From positions 124,001-188,000 of the forward strand of contig JALHPF010000001.1 in NCBI GenBank assembly GCA_022842595.1: 64,000 nt of DNA, written 5' to 3'. Shown piece by piece: positions 46,544 to 55,312 of this stretch; the first letter of the stretch is position 1; each line of letters starts with the position of its first letter. Below the pieces are notes generated by a model. The model did not search any database. It was not told the origin of the DNA and saw nothing but the letters and a program-made list of their open reading frames with translations. The translations under genes were made by a program, and so were the position numbers. The stretch is from Rubrivivax sp. (lineage in GTDB: Bacteria; Pseudomonadota; Gammaproteobacteria; Burkholderiales; Burkholderiaceae_C).

Positions 46544-47476
46544 ATGAGCACCCTGATCTATACCCACGACGACTGCTACGGCCACCAGCCGGGTGAACAC
46601 CACCCCGAATCGCCGCAACGCCTGCGCGCCGTGCGCCGCGCCCTCGAGGCCGCTGAATTTTCCGGCCTGGTCTGGCGCGAAGCGCCGCTGGGCACGGCCG
46701 AACAGATCCAGCGCGTCCACAGCAGCGACTATGTCGACTGGGTGAACGAGGTCGCGCCCGCACGCGGGCTGCAGCCCCTGGACGGGGGCGACACGATGCT
46801 GTCGCCCGGCAGCCTGCAGGCGGTGCTGCGCTGCGTGGGCGCGGCCTGCGCCGGCGTCGACGACGTCATCAGCGGCGCCGCCAAGAACGTGTTCTGCGCC
46901 ACGAGGCCCTGCGGCCACCACGCCGAGCGTGGCCAGGCGATGGGCTTCTGCGTCTTCAACCAGGTGGCGATTGCCGCCCTGCACGCCCGCCACCAGCATG
47001 GCCTGCAGCGCGTGGCGGTGGTTGACTTCGACGTGCACCACGGCAACGGCACGCAGCAGGCCTTCTACGACGATCCCGGCCTGTTCTTCGGCTCCAGCCA
47101 CCAGTCGCCGTTTTACCCCGGCACGGGCTCGCGCCAGGAATCGGGCGTGGCACGGAACATCGTCAACATACCGCTTGCCCGCGGCAGCGGGTCGGAGCAG
47201 TTCCGCGAGCGCATGAACACCGAACTGCTGCCTGCGCTGGAGGCCTTCGCGCCGGAATTGCTGATCATTTCGGCCGGCTTCGATGCCCATGAGCTCGACC
47301 CGCTGGGCGGCCTGAAGCTCACCGACGACGACTTCGCCTGGATCACCCGCGAGCTGCTGGCGACCACGGCGGCTTCGGCCCAAGGCCGCGTCGTGTCCGT
47401 CCTGGAAGGCGGCTACAGCCTGGAAGGCCTGGCCAGCGGCAGTGCCGCCCATGTGCGCACCCTGATGGCGGCCTGA
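46544..47476 (+). CDS. Histone deacetylase/acetylpolyamine amidohydrolase family protein
   Basis: This 310-residue zinc hydrolase has all core motifs: the active-site histidine pair RPCGHHA, the zinc ligands in DFDVHHGNGTQ, the second Asp ligand in SAGFDAHELDPLG, and the catalytic-tyrosine region EGGYSLEGLA. Bacterial members deacetylate acetylpolyamines, acetoin-related proteins or small amides. The single-domain length and HPESPQRLRAV opening fit class II HDAC-like enzymes. Substrate unknown. A terminator follows, and it is probably monocistronic. Confidence 0.85.
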   Translation: MSTLIYTHDDCYGHQPGEHHPESPQRLRAVRRALEAAEFSGLVWREAPLGTAEQIQRVHSSDYVDWVNEVAPARGLQPLDGGDTMLSPGSLQAVLRCVGAACAGVDDVISGAAKNVFCATRPCGHHAERGQAMGFCVFNQVAIAALHARHQHGLQRVAVVDFDVHHGNGTQQAFYDDPGLFFGSSHQSPFYPGTGSRQESGVARNIVNIPLARGSGSEQFRERMNTELLPALEAFAPELLIISAGFDAHELDPLGGLKLTDDDFAWITRELLATTAASAQGRVVSVLEGGYSLEGLASGSAAHVRTLMAA

Positions 47477-47481
47477 AAGCC

Positions 47482-47500
47482 CGCCGGCCAGCCGGCGTTT
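47482..47500 (+). terminator. Probable terminator after the amidohydrolase gene
   Basis: CGCCGGC-CA-GCCGGCG is followed by TTT. The stem starts 5 bp after the stop codon. The T-run is short, so it may be weak. It separates this gene from the aromatic-acid operon promoter just downstream. Confidence 0.6.
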
Positions 47501-47502
47501 AC

Positions 47503-47530
47503 TTGACACCTAAAGCAAATGCGCTAGCAT
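47503..47530 (+). promoter_or_regulatory. Sigma-70 promoter of the aromatic-CoA operon
   Basis: TTGACA (47503-47508), a 16-bp spacer and TAGCAT (47525-47530) give a good -35 and an acceptable -10. The start codon of the monooxygenase-reductase is 55 bp downstream. The -10 box is overlapped by the palindrome at 47520-47539. Confidence 0.65.
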
Positions 47531-47539
47531 GCGAGCGCA
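47520..47539. promoter_or_regulatory. Probable MarR operator over the -10 box
   Basis: TGCGCT-N8-AGCGCA is a perfect 6-bp inverted repeat, 20 bp overall, covering the -10 element and start point of the operon. The operon carries its own MarR gene as second cistron, so binding by that protein with release by an aryl-CoA ligand is the obvious model. Confidence 0.6.
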
Positions 47540-47584
47540 GTGGCGGCCCAACCGGCGCCGTTCCAGCCCACGCAAGGCGGTGTC

Positions 47585-49936
47585 ATGAAAATCGTGTGCA
47601 TCGGCGGCGGCGCCGCCGGCCTGTACTTCGCGCTGCTGATGAAGCGCCACAACCCGGCGCACGACATCACCGTCGTCGAACGCAACCAGCCTTACGACAC
47701 CTTCGGCTGGGGCGTGGTGTTCTCCGACGCCACGCTCGACAACATGCGCCGCTGCGACCCGCAGAGTGCGGCCGAAGTGCAGCAGGCCTTCAACCACTGG
47801 GACGACATCGAGCTGCAGTTCAAGGGTCGCACCATCCGCAGCGGCGGCCATGGCTTCGTCGGCATCGGGCGCAAGAAGATGCTGAACATCCTGCAGACGC
47901 GATGCGAGCAGGTGGGCGTGAAGCTGGTGTTCGACTGCGAGGTCGATTCAGACGCCGACTACCCCGACGCCGACCTCGTGATCGCCAGCGACGGCATCAA
48001 TTCGCGCGTGCGCACACGCCATGCGGCCACGTTCAAGCCCGACATCGTGACGCGGCCGAACCGCTTCATTTGGCTGGGCACGACGAAGCTCTACGAGGCC
48101 TTCACCTTCCTGTTCGAGAAGACCGAACACGGCTGGTTCCAGGCCCACATCTACCAGTTCGACGACACCACCAGCACCTTCATCGTCGAGTGCCCCGAAC
48201 ACGTGTGGCTCGCGCACGGCCTGGATCAGGCCGACCAGGCCCAGTCCATCGCCTTCTGCGAGCGGCTGTTCGCGGCCAACCTGCAGGGCGAAAAGCTGAT
48301 GACGAACGCGCGCCATCTGCGCGGTTCGGCCTGGCTGAACTTCCAGCGCGTGACCTGCCAGCAATGGTGGCTGCACAACGGCCGCAGCCATGTCGTGCTG
48401 ATGGGCGACGCCGTGCACACCGCGCACTTCGCCATCGGTTCTGGCACCAAGCTGGCGCTGGAAGACGCGATCGAGCTCGTCGACCAGTTCAAGGCGCTGG
48501 GCGACGCCGTCGGGCAGCTGCCGCAGGTGCTGGCGCGCTACCAGGCGGTGCGCGAGGTCGACGTGGTGCGGCTGCAGAACGCGGCCTGGAACGCGATGGA
48601 ATGGTTCGAGGTCTGCGGCCAGCGCTACTGCGACCAGCTGCCGCCCGAGCAGTTCATGTACAGCATGCTGACGCGCAGCCAGCGCATCAGCCACGAAAAC
48701 CTGCGGCTGCGCGACAAGGCCTGGCTCGAAGGCTTCGAACGCTGGTTCGCCGAACGCGCCGGCATGCAGCGCAGCCCGGCCCAGCCGGCGGTGCCGCCGA
48801 TGTTCACGCCATTCACGCTGCGCTCCGTGACGCTGAAGAACCGCGTCGTGGTGTCGCCGATGGCGCAGTACTCGGCGCTGGACGGCGTGCCCGGCGACTA
48901 CCACCTCGTGCACCTGGGCGCACGCGCGATAGGCGGGGCCGCGCTGGTGTTCGCCGAGATGACCTGCACCAGCCCTGACGCCCGCATCACCCCCGGCTGC
49001 CCCGGGCTGTGGAACGACGCCCAGGGTGCGGCCTGGCAGCGCATCGTCGACTGGGTGCATGCCCACAGCGACGCGAAGATCGCCATGCAGCTGGGCCACG
49101 CGGGCGCCAAGGGCTCGACACGTCGCGCCTGGGAAGGAATCGACAAGCCCTTGCCGGATGAGGCGGGTGAAGCCAACTGGCCGCTTTTCAGCGCGTCGCC
49201 CCAGCAGTACCTGGACGGCGTGAGCCAGTGGTCGCAGGCCATGACACGCGCCGACATGGACCGCGTGAAGGCCGACTTCGTGGCCGCCACGCACCGTGCT
49301 GCGCTGGCCGGCTTCGACTGGCTGGAACTGCACTGCGCTCACGGCTATCTGTTGTCCAGCTTCATCTCGCCACTGACCAACCAGCGTGACGACGCCTACG
49401 GCGGCAGCCTGGCTAACCGCCTGCGCTACCCGCTCGAAGTGTTCACCGCGCTGCGCGAAGCCTGGCCGCGGCACCTGCCGATGTCGGTGCGCATCTCGGC
49501 GCACGACTGGGTCGAAGGCGGCATCACGCCGGCCGACGCGGTGGCGATCGCGCGTGCCTTCAAGACTGCAGGCGCCGACCTGATCGACTGTTCGTCGGGC
49601 CAGGTCAGCAAGCAGGAACGCCCGGTCTACGGCCGCATGTTCCAGACCCCCTTCGCCGACCGCGTCCGCCAGGAAGCCGGCATCCCGACGATGGCCGTGG
49701 GCGCCATCAGCGAGGCCGACCACGTGAACAGCATCATCGCCGCCGGCCGCGCCGACCTGTGCGCGGTCGCCCGCCCCCATCTGGCCAACCCGGCCTGGAC
49801 GCTGACCGAGGCCGCCCGCATCGGTTTCACCGAAGTGGCCTGGCCCCCGCCCTACCGCGCGGCCAAGCCGCAGCTGGAAGCGCTGTTCGCGCGCGAAAAG
49901 GCGCAGGCCAAAGGGCCGCAAGCCGACAAGGCCTGA
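47585..49936 (+). CDS. Aryl-CoA monooxygenase/reductase (2-aminobenzoyl-CoA or salicylyl-CoA type)
   Basis: This 783-residue fusion has two parts. Residues 1-380 are a class A flavin monooxygenase ([19 protein letters not shown] dinucleotide fold, [24 protein letters not shown] motif). Residues about 400-770 are an old-yellow-enzyme reductase ([41 protein letters not shown]). This architecture is known from 2-aminobenzoyl-CoA monooxygenase/reductase of Azoarcus evansii and salicylyl-CoA 5-hydroxylase SdgC of Streptomyces. The beta-oxidation-like genes that follow favour aminobenzoyl-CoA; the absence of a gentisate dioxygenase here agrees. ATG 47585. It is the first gene of the operon. Confidence 0.85.
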   Translation: MKIVCIGGGAAGLYFALLMKRHNPAHDITVVERNQPYDTFGWGVVFSDATLDNMRRCDPQSAAEVQQAFNHWDDIELQFKGRTIRSGGHGFVGIGRKKMLNILQTRCEQVGVKLVFDCEVDSDADYPDADLVIASDGINSRVRTRHAATFKPDIVTRPNRFIWLGTTKLYEAFTFLFEKTEHGWFQAHIYQFDDTTSTFIVECPEHVWLAHGLDQADQAQSIAFCERLFAANLQGEKLMTNARHLRGSAWLNFQRVTCQQWWLHNGRSHVVLMGDAVHTAHFAIGSGTKLALEDAIELVDQFKALGDAVGQLPQVLARYQAVREVDVVRLQNAAWNAMEWFEVCGQRYCDQLPPEQFMYSMLTRSQRISHENLRLRDKAWLEGFERWFAERAGMQRSPAQPAVPPMFTPFTLRSVTLKNRVVVSPMAQYSALDGVPGDYHLVHLGARAIGGAALVFAEMTCTSPDARITPGCPGLWNDAQGAAWQRIVDWVHAHSDAKIAMQLGHAGAKGSTRRAWEGIDKPLPDEAGEANWPLFSASPQQYLDGVSQWSQAMTRADMDRVKADFVAATHRAALAGFDWLELHCAHGYLLSSFISPLTNQRDDAYGGSLANRLRYPLEVFTALREAWPRHLPMSVRISAHDWVEGGITPADAVAIARAFKTAGADLIDCSSGQVSKQERPVYGRMFQTPFADRVRQEAGIPTMAVGAISEADHVNSIIAAGRADLCAVARPHLANPAWTLTEAARIGFTEVAWPPPYRAAKPQLEALFAREKAQAKGPQADKA

Positions 49937-49941
49937 AAACG

Positions 49942-50475
49942 ATGGCTGCCCCCCGCCCGGCCCGCCAGGCCCGCGCCGCCCCTGCATTGCCAGACGAACA
50001 CATCGGGCTGGAAGCCCGCGCGGTGTCGGCCGACCACCTGGACCTGCGCGTCTGGCTGCGCCTGCTGGCCTGCAGCGCGCAGATCGAGCAGGAGATCCGC
50101 GCCCGGCTGCGCCAGCAGTTCGGCACCACCCTGCCCCGCTTCGACTACCTGGCGCAGCTGGAACGCCACCCCGACGGCCTGCGCATGAGCGCGCTGTCGC
50201 GCTACATGATGGTGACCGGTGGCAACGTCACCGGCCTGACCGACCAGCTCGTGGCGGACGGCTGGGTGGAACGTGTCGCCGACGTCGACGACGGCCGCGC
50301 CTGGCGGGTACGCCTGACGGCCACCGGCCGGCGCGAATTCGCGACCATGGCCTCCCAGCACGAAAGCTGGCTGGCCGAGCTGTTCGACGGTTATGCCGTC
50401 GCCGACAAGAAGCTGCTCTACGAACAACTTGGCCAGCTGCGCCTGCACCTGGCCCGCCCCCGGAGCCGACCATGA
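49942..50475 (+). CDS. MarR-family transcriptional regulator
   Basis: This 177-residue winged-helix protein has a recognition region [30 protein letters not shown] and a beta-wing [19 protein letters not shown], typical of MarR repressors that respond to aromatic acids or their CoA esters. It starts 5 bp after the monooxygenase stop, and its own stop overlaps the hydratase start (ATGA), so it is produced with the operon and probably represses it at 47520-47539. Confidence 0.85.
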   Translation: MAAPRPARQARAAPALPDEHIGLEARAVSADHLDLRVWLRLLACSAQIEQEIRARLRQQFGTTLPRFDYLAQLERHPDGLRMSALSRYMMVTGGNVTGLTDQLVADGWVERVADVDDGRAWRVRLTATGRREFATMASQHESWLAELFDGYAVADKKLLYEQLGQLRLHLARPRSRP

Positions 50476-51344
50476 ACCCCAATGACACCTTCGCGCCCAA
50501 CGCCATTGACCCGGCCCTGCTGGCCGGCAACCGCCGTGAACTGGGCGGCTACGAGGCCCGGCATTTCGGCTGGCAACTGCTCGGCCGCGTGGGCGTGGTC
50601 ACGCTGAACCGGCCGGAACGCAAGAACCCGCTGACCTTCGATTCCTATGCCGAACTGCGTGACCTGTTTCGCGCGCTGGTGCAGGCCGTCGACGTCAAGG
50701 CCGTCGTCGTGCAGGGCGCAGGCGACAACTTCTGCTCGGGCGGCGACGTGCACGAGATCATCGGCCCGCTGGTGCGGCTGAAGGCGCCCGAGCTGCTGAT
50801 GTTCACCCGCATGACCGGCGACCTGGTGAAGGCCATGCGCGCCTGCCCGCAGCCCATCGTCGCGGCCGTCGATGGCGTCTGCGCCGGGGCTGGCGCGATC
50901 GTCGCGATGGCCAGTGACCTGCGGCTGGGCACGGCCCGGTCGAAGACCGCATTCCTCTTCAACCGCGTGGGCCTGGCTGGCTGCGACATGGGCGCCTGCG
51001 CGATGCTGCCGCGCATCATCGGCCAGGGCCGCGCGAGCGAATTGCTCTACACGGGGCGGTCGATGACGGGCGACGAGGCCGAACGCTGGGGCTTCCTCAA
51101 CCGCCTGGCTGCCCCCGAAGACCTGGCTGCGCAGGCACTCGCTCTGGCGCAGGAACTCGCCGCCGGCCCCACCTTCGCCAACGGCATCACCAAGACCATG
51201 CTGCACCAGGAATGGTCCATGGGCATCGACCAGGCCATCGAGGCCGAGGCCCAGGCCCAGGCGCTGTGCATGCTGACGGAAGACTTCCAGCGCGCGTACC
51301 ACGCCTTCGTGGCACGCCAGCGTCCGGTGTTCGAAGGCAACTGA
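50472..51344 (+). CDS. Enoyl-CoA hydratase/isomerase family protein
   Basis: This 290-residue crotonase-fold enzyme has the opening [22 protein letters not shown], the oxyanion segment [11 protein letters not shown] and [19 protein letters not shown]. In this operon it should hydrate or open the ring of the dearomatised CoA intermediate, as in the aminobenzoyl-CoA gene cluster. The MarR stop overlaps its ATG. The acyl-CoA dehydrogenase follows after 16 bp. Confidence 0.85.
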   Translation: MNPNDTFAPNAIDPALLAGNRRELGGYEARHFGWQLLGRVGVVTLNRPERKNPLTFDSYAELRDLFRALVQAVDVKAVVVQGAGDNFCSGGDVHEIIGPLVRLKAPELLMFTRMTGDLVKAMRACPQPIVAAVDGVCAGAGAIVAMASDLRLGTARSKTAFLFNRVGLAGCDMGACAMLPRIIGQGRASELLYTGRSMTGDEAERWGFLNRLAAPEDLAAQALALAQELAAGPTFANGITKTMLHQEWSMGIDQAIEAEAQAQALCMLTEDFQRAYHAFVARQRPVFEGN

Positions 51345-51360
51345 TCGCGGGAGATTCACC

Positions 51361-52557
51361 ATGGCCGACACCAGCTTCCTCGACTGGCCGTTCTTCGACC
51401 CCGGCCACCGCACGCTGGCGCGTGAGCTCGACGCCTGGGCCACCGCGAACATCGCGCAGACCCACGGCCATGACGTCGACGCCGAATGCCGTGCCCTGGT
51501 ACGCCTGCTGGGCCAGGCCGGCTGGCTGCGCCACGCCGTGGCCGGGCGCGAATTCGGCGGCAGCGCCGAGGCCATCGACACCCGCGCCCTGTGCCTGCTG
51601 CGCGAGACGCTGGCACGGCATTCGGGCCTGGCCGATTTCGCATTCGCGATGCAGGGCCTGGGCAGCGGCGCGATCAGCCTGGACGGAACCGCCGAGCAGC
51701 GCCAGCGCTACCTGCCACGCGTGGCGGCGGGCCAGGCGATCGCCGCCTTTGCACTGTCGGAACCGCAGGCGGGCTCGGACGTGGCGGCAATGGCCTGCAG
51801 CGCGCGGATCGACGGCGACCATGCCGTCATCGACGGCGAGAAGACATGGATCAGCAACGGCGGCATTGCCGACTTCTATGTCGTCTTCGCGCGCAGCGGC
51901 GAAGCTCCGGGAGCGCGCGGCATCAGCGCCTTCATCGTCGACGCCGACACCCCCGGCCTGACGATTGCCGAACGCATCGCGGTGATCGCACCCCACCCGC
52001 TGGCGCGTTTGCGCTTCAGCGGCTGCCGCGTGCCGCTGTCCCGCCGCATCGGCGCGCCGGGCCAGGGTTTCAAGGTGGCGATGCGCACGCTCGACGTGTT
52101 CCGCACCTCGGTGGCCGCGGCCGCGCTGGGGTTCGCCAGGCGGGCGCTGGACGAAGGCCTGCAGCGGTCGATCAGCCGGCAGATGTTCGGCAATGCCCTG
52201 GCCGATTTCCAGCTGACGCAGGCCAAGCTGGCGCAGATGGCCACCACGGTCGACAGCGCGGCCTTGCTCACCTACCGCGCTGCCTGGCAGCGCGACCAGG
52301 GCCGGAACGTGACGCGCGAAGCGGCCATGGCCAAGATGGTGGCCACCGAAGGCGCGCAGCAGGTCATCGACGCGGCGGTGCAGCTGTTCGGCGGTATGGG
52401 TGTGGTCAGTGACATGCCGGTGGAGCGCCTCTACCGGGAGATCCGTGCGCTGCGCATCTACGAAGGTGCGACCGAGGTGCAGCAGCTCATCATCGCGCGT
52501 GACCTGCTGCGCCAGGCCCATAGCCAGGCCGGTATTCAGGCTGCTGCGAAGGACTGA
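51361..52557 (+). CDS. Acyl-CoA dehydrogenase
   Basis: This 398-residue FAD enzyme has the signatures [19 protein letters not shown] and [17 protein letters not shown]. The C-terminal [39 protein letters not shown] contains the usual position of the catalytic base. It would oxidise an acyl-CoA in the lower part of the aromatic pathway. No electron-transfer flavoprotein is encoded nearby. The ATG is 16 bp after the hydratase stop, with GGGAGA before it; the ligase gene follows 3 bp after its stop. Confidence 0.9.
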   Translation: MADTSFLDWPFFDPGHRTLARELDAWATANIAQTHGHDVDAECRALVRLLGQAGWLRHAVAGREFGGSAEAIDTRALCLLRETLARHSGLADFAFAMQGLGSGAISLDGTAEQRQRYLPRVAAGQAIAAFALSEPQAGSDVAAMACSARIDGDHAVIDGEKTWISNGGIADFYVVFARSGEAPGARGISAFIVDADTPGLTIAERIAVIAPHPLARLRFSGCRVPLSRRIGAPGQGFKVAMRTLDVFRTSVAAAALGFARRALDEGLQRSISRQMFGNALADFQLTQAKLAQMATTVDSAALLTYRAAWQRDQGRNVTREAAMAKMVATEGAQQVIDAAVQLFGGMGVVSDMPVERLYREIRALRIYEGATEVQQLIIARDLLRQAHSQAGIQAAAKD

Positions 52558-52560
52558 GCC

Positions 52561-54171
52561 ATGCCCAGCGCCCATGTCGACCGCTTCGCCAGCGAGCACC
52601 TGCCGCCGGCCGAACAGCAGCCCGAATTCATCTTCGAACTGCCGGAACTGCAGTTCCCGTCGCAGCTGAACTGCGCCACCGAGCTGCTGGACGGCGCCAT
52701 CGACCGGGGCTGGGGCGACCGTGCCTGCATCCATGCCGCCGGCCTGCGCTGGACCTATGCCGATCTGCTGGACCGGGCCAACCGCGTCGCCGAAGTTCTG
52801 GTGGGCGAACTCGGCCTGGTGCCGGGCAACCGCGTGCTGCTGCGGGCGCCGAACAATCCGATGCTGGCGGCCTGCTGGTTCGGCGTCGTCAAGGCCGGCG
52901 GCATCGCCGTGGCGACGATGCCGATGCTGCGTGCGCGAGAACTGAAGACGATCATCGACAAGGCCGAGGTGACGCATGCGCTGTGCGACGCCGCGCTGGC
53001 CGCAGAGCTGGCCGCAGCAGCGGCGGATCGCCCCGGCCTGGCGCATACGCTGCTGTTCAACGACCCCGGCCCGGCTGGCCTGGAAGCGGCGATGGCGCGC
53101 CAGAGTGGCTGCTTCTCGAACGTCGACACCGCCGCCGACGACACCTGCATCCTCGCCTTCACCTCGGGGACCACCGGTGTGCCGAAGGCGACGATGCACT
53201 TCCACCGCGACGTCATGGCCATCTGCGCCTGCTGGCCGCGCCATGTGTTGCGCCCGCGGGCCGACGACGTGTTCATCGGCAGCCCGCCGCTGGCCTTCAC
53301 CTTCGGTCTGGGCGGGCTGCTGTTGTTCCCGATGACGGTGGGTGCAGCCAGCGTGCTGCTGGAAAAGGCGGCCCCGCCGCAGCTGCTGGACGCGATCGCC
53401 CGGTACGGCGCGACGGTGCTCGTCACCGCGCCCACGTCGTACCGCACGATGGCCGCGCAGGGCGAGGCCCTGCGCAGCGGCACGCTGCGCCGTTGTGTGT
53501 CGGCCGGCGAGGTGCTGCCGGCTTCGACACGCGCGTTGTGGAGACAGGCCACCGGCATCGAGCTCATCGACGGCATCGGAGCGACCGAGCTGCTGCACAT
53601 CTTCATCTCGGCCGACGAGTCGCAGGCACGGCCCGGCGCCACCGGCCTGCCCGTGCCGGGCTACCGCGCCTGCGTCGTCGACGACACGATGCAGCCCCTG
53701 CCCGCGGGCCAGATCGGCCGGCTGGCGGTGAAGGGGCCCACCGGCTGCCGCTATCTGGCCGACGAGCGCCAGCGCCAGTATGTGCAGCAGGGCTGGAACC
53801 TCACCGGCGACGCCTATTGGGTCGACGCTGACGGCTACTTCCACTACCACTCGCGCACCGACGACATGATCGTCTCGGCCGGCTACAACATCGCCGCGCC
53901 CGAGGTCGAAGACGCGCTGCTGCTGCACCCGGCGGTGGCCGAATGTGCCGTCATCGGCGTGGCCGACGCCGAGCGTGGGCAGATCGTCAAGGCCTTCGTG
54001 GTCCTTCGTCCGGGGTTCGATGCCGGGCCCGAACAGGTGCAGGCGCTGCAGGAATTCACCAAGCAGAGCATCGCGCCCTACAAGTACCCGCGCGCGGTCG
54101 AGTTCGTGGCGAGCCTGCCGCGCACCGAAACCGGCAAGCTTCAGCGCTTCAAGCTGCACGCATCGGGCTGA
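52561..54171 (+). CDS. Aryl-CoA ligase (2-aminobenzoate/benzoate-CoA ligase type)
   Basis: This 536-residue AMP-forming ligase has the P-loop LAFTSGTTGVPKATMHFHRD, the A5 motif DGIGATELLHIFIS, the hinge YHSRTDDMIVSAGYNIAAPEVE and the terminal catalytic lysine in RTETGKLQRF. The GATELLHIFIS motif is characteristic of benzoate-type CoA ligases. The N-terminal DRFASEHLPP and FPSQLNCATELLD resemble 2-aminobenzoate-CoA ligase as I remember it. It supplies the CoA thioester for the first enzyme of the operon. Substrate choice between anthranilate, salicylate and benzoate cannot be settled from sequence alone. Confidence 0.85.
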   Translation: MPSAHVDRFASEHLPPAEQQPEFIFELPELQFPSQLNCATELLDGAIDRGWGDRACIHAAGLRWTYADLLDRANRVAEVLVGELGLVPGNRVLLRAPNNPMLAACWFGVVKAGGIAVATMPMLRARELKTIIDKAEVTHALCDAALAAELAAAAADRPGLAHTLLFNDPGPAGLEAAMARQSGCFSNVDTAADDTCILAFTSGTTGVPKATMHFHRDVMAICACWPRHVLRPRADDVFIGSPPLAFTFGLGGLLLFPMTVGAASVLLEKAAPPQLLDAIARYGATVLVTAPTSYRTMAAQGEALRSGTLRRCVSAGEVLPASTRALWRQATGIELIDGIGATELLHIFISADESQARPGATGLPVPGYRACVVDDTMQPLPAGQIGRLAVKGPTGCRYLADERQRQYVQQGWNLTGDAYWVDADGYFHYHSRTDDMIVSAGYNIAAPEVEDALLLHPAVAECAVIGVADAERGQIVKAFVVLRPGFDAGPEQVQALQEFTKQSIAPYKYPRAVEFVASLPRTETGKLQRFKLHASG

Positions 54172-54181
54172 ACGCCACGTC

Positions 54182-54598
54182 ATGACCCGCCGCTTCGAGC
54201 GCCCATTGCGCATTCGCTTCTCGCACTGCGACCCCGCAGGCATCGTGTTCTATCCGCAGTACTTCGTGCTCTTCAACGGCCTGGTCGAGGACTGGGTGAG
54301 CGAAGCGCTGGGCATCCCGTATGCCGCGCTCATCGGCGAACGCCGGGTCGGCCTGCCCACGGTCAGCCTGCAGTGCGACTTCAAGGCCGTCTGCCGCATG
54401 GGCGACGATGTCTGCCTCGGCCTGGCGCTGGACCACATCGGCCGCAGTTCGCTTCGCCTGCGGCTGGACTGCCGGCGTGGCGACACCCTGTGCGTGGCGG
54501 CCACCAGCACCCTGGTGACGACGAACCTGGACAGACACCGCGCCATTGCCCTGCCCGCGGACCTGCACGCTGCCATGCTGGCCTTCCAGGCCCCTTGA
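54182..54598 (+). CDS. Hotdog-fold acyl-CoA thioesterase (4HBT family)
   Basis: This 138-residue thioesterase has the signature HCDPAGIVFYPQYFVLFNGLVEDW, in which the Asp near residue 19 is the catalytic residue of the 4-hydroxybenzoyl-CoA type. It may release free acid from dead-end aryl-CoA esters or carry out a pathway step (gentisyl-CoA hydrolysis if the pathway is the salicylate one). The start ATG 54182 is 10 bp after the ligase stop. Its last three codons and stop lie inside a tandem 8-bp repeat. Confidence 0.85.
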   Translation: MTRRFERPLRIRFSHCDPAGIVFYPQYFVLFNGLVEDWVSEALGIPYAALIGERRVGLPTVSLQCDFKAVCRMGDDVCLGLALDHIGRSSLRLRLDCRRGDTLCVAATSTLVTTNLDRHRAIALPADLHAAMLAFQAP

Positions 54599-54622
54599 CC
54601 CCTTGACCCATTGACCCCTTGA
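54591..54622 (+). repeat. Four tandem 8-bp repeats across the thioesterase stop codon
   Basis: CCCCTTGA, CCCCTTGA, CCCATTGA, CCCCTTGA in direct tandem. The thioesterase TGA is the last three bases of the first unit. Slipped-strand change by one unit would not extend the protein in frame but would alter the spacing to the ridA ribosome site. Confidence 0.75.
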
Positions 54623-54639
54623 ACACCGGAGACCCCGCC

Positions 54640-55038
54640 ATGCAGGTATTGCTTCCCCCCGGCTGGCCGCGACCGCGCGGCTATGCCAACGGCGTGGTCG
54701 CCAGCGGCCGCACGGTGTTCGTCGCCGGCATGATCGGCTGGGACGCCCAGGGCCGGTTCCACACCGACGATTTCGCCGGCCAGGCTCACCAGGCGCTGGC
54801 CAACATCGTCGCCGTGCTGAAGGCCGGCGACGCCGAGCCGCGCCACATCACGCGCATGACCTGGTACGTGCTGGACAAGCGCGAGTACCTGGCCGCATTG
54901 CCCGGCATCGGCCAGGCCTTCCGCGAACTCGTGGGGCACTACGACATCGCGATGACGGCGGTGCAGGTCAGTGCGCTGATCGAAGACCGCGCACGCTTGG
55001 AGATCGAGGTCACGGCGGTCGTGCCGGATGCCCCCTGA
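54640..55038 (+). CDS. RidA/YjgF-family protein
   Basis: This 132-residue protein has the RidA pattern YANGVVASGRTVFVAGMIGWD and a C-terminal ARLEIEVTAVVPD. RidA proteins hydrolyse reactive enamines/imines to oxo acids and ammonia. Here that would suit a pathway with nitrogen on the ring: aminobenzoyl-CoA breakdown would give an enamine. This supports anthranilate over salicylate. ATG 54640 has CCGGAGA upstream; a TTG at 54619 is rejected. Last gene of the operon. Confidence 0.8.
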   Translation: MQVLLPPGWPRPRGYANGVVASGRTVFVAGMIGWDAQGRFHTDDFAGQAHQALANIVAVLKAGDAEPRHITRMTWYVLDKREYLAALPGIGQAFRELVGHYDIAMTAVQVSALIEDRARLEIEVTAVVPDAP

Positions 55039-55199
55039 CTCGCGCAGCAGAGGACCCCCTTCAGCAGGAACGGCAGACAACGGGGGAACCGCCGACCGAA
55101 CGCGAGGCCCCGAATCGGGAATAGTGCGCTGCGAGAGCGGTTCACACGAACTGGGCCGGCATCACGCAGGTCTTGCGCGCTTTGTTGCCGGCCCCGGCG

Positions 55200-55207
55200 G
55201 CCGATAG
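55200..55207 (+). promoter_or_regulatory. Possible sigma-28 -10 element upstream of chemoreceptor 1
   Basis: GCCGATAG matches seven of eight bases of the FliA -10 consensus GCCGATAA, 106 bp upstream of the first chemoreceptor. The -35 position reads TTTG instead of TAAA, so this is a weak call, supported mainly by the kind of gene it precedes. Confidence 0.35.
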
Positions 55208-55312
55208 TGCTAGACATGAACGCGGCCCGGAGCAGGCGCGACCCTGCCTGCCCTGGAGAACCTTGTGTTCTGCACGGGCTGGCACTTTCGACCACCGACT
55301 GGAGACGACTTC

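Noticed and set aside
51187-54243. A 1018-codon minus-strand open frame opposite the aryl-CoA operon
   Set aside because: Same antisense composition effect; the plus strand carries three genes with complete catalytic motifs.
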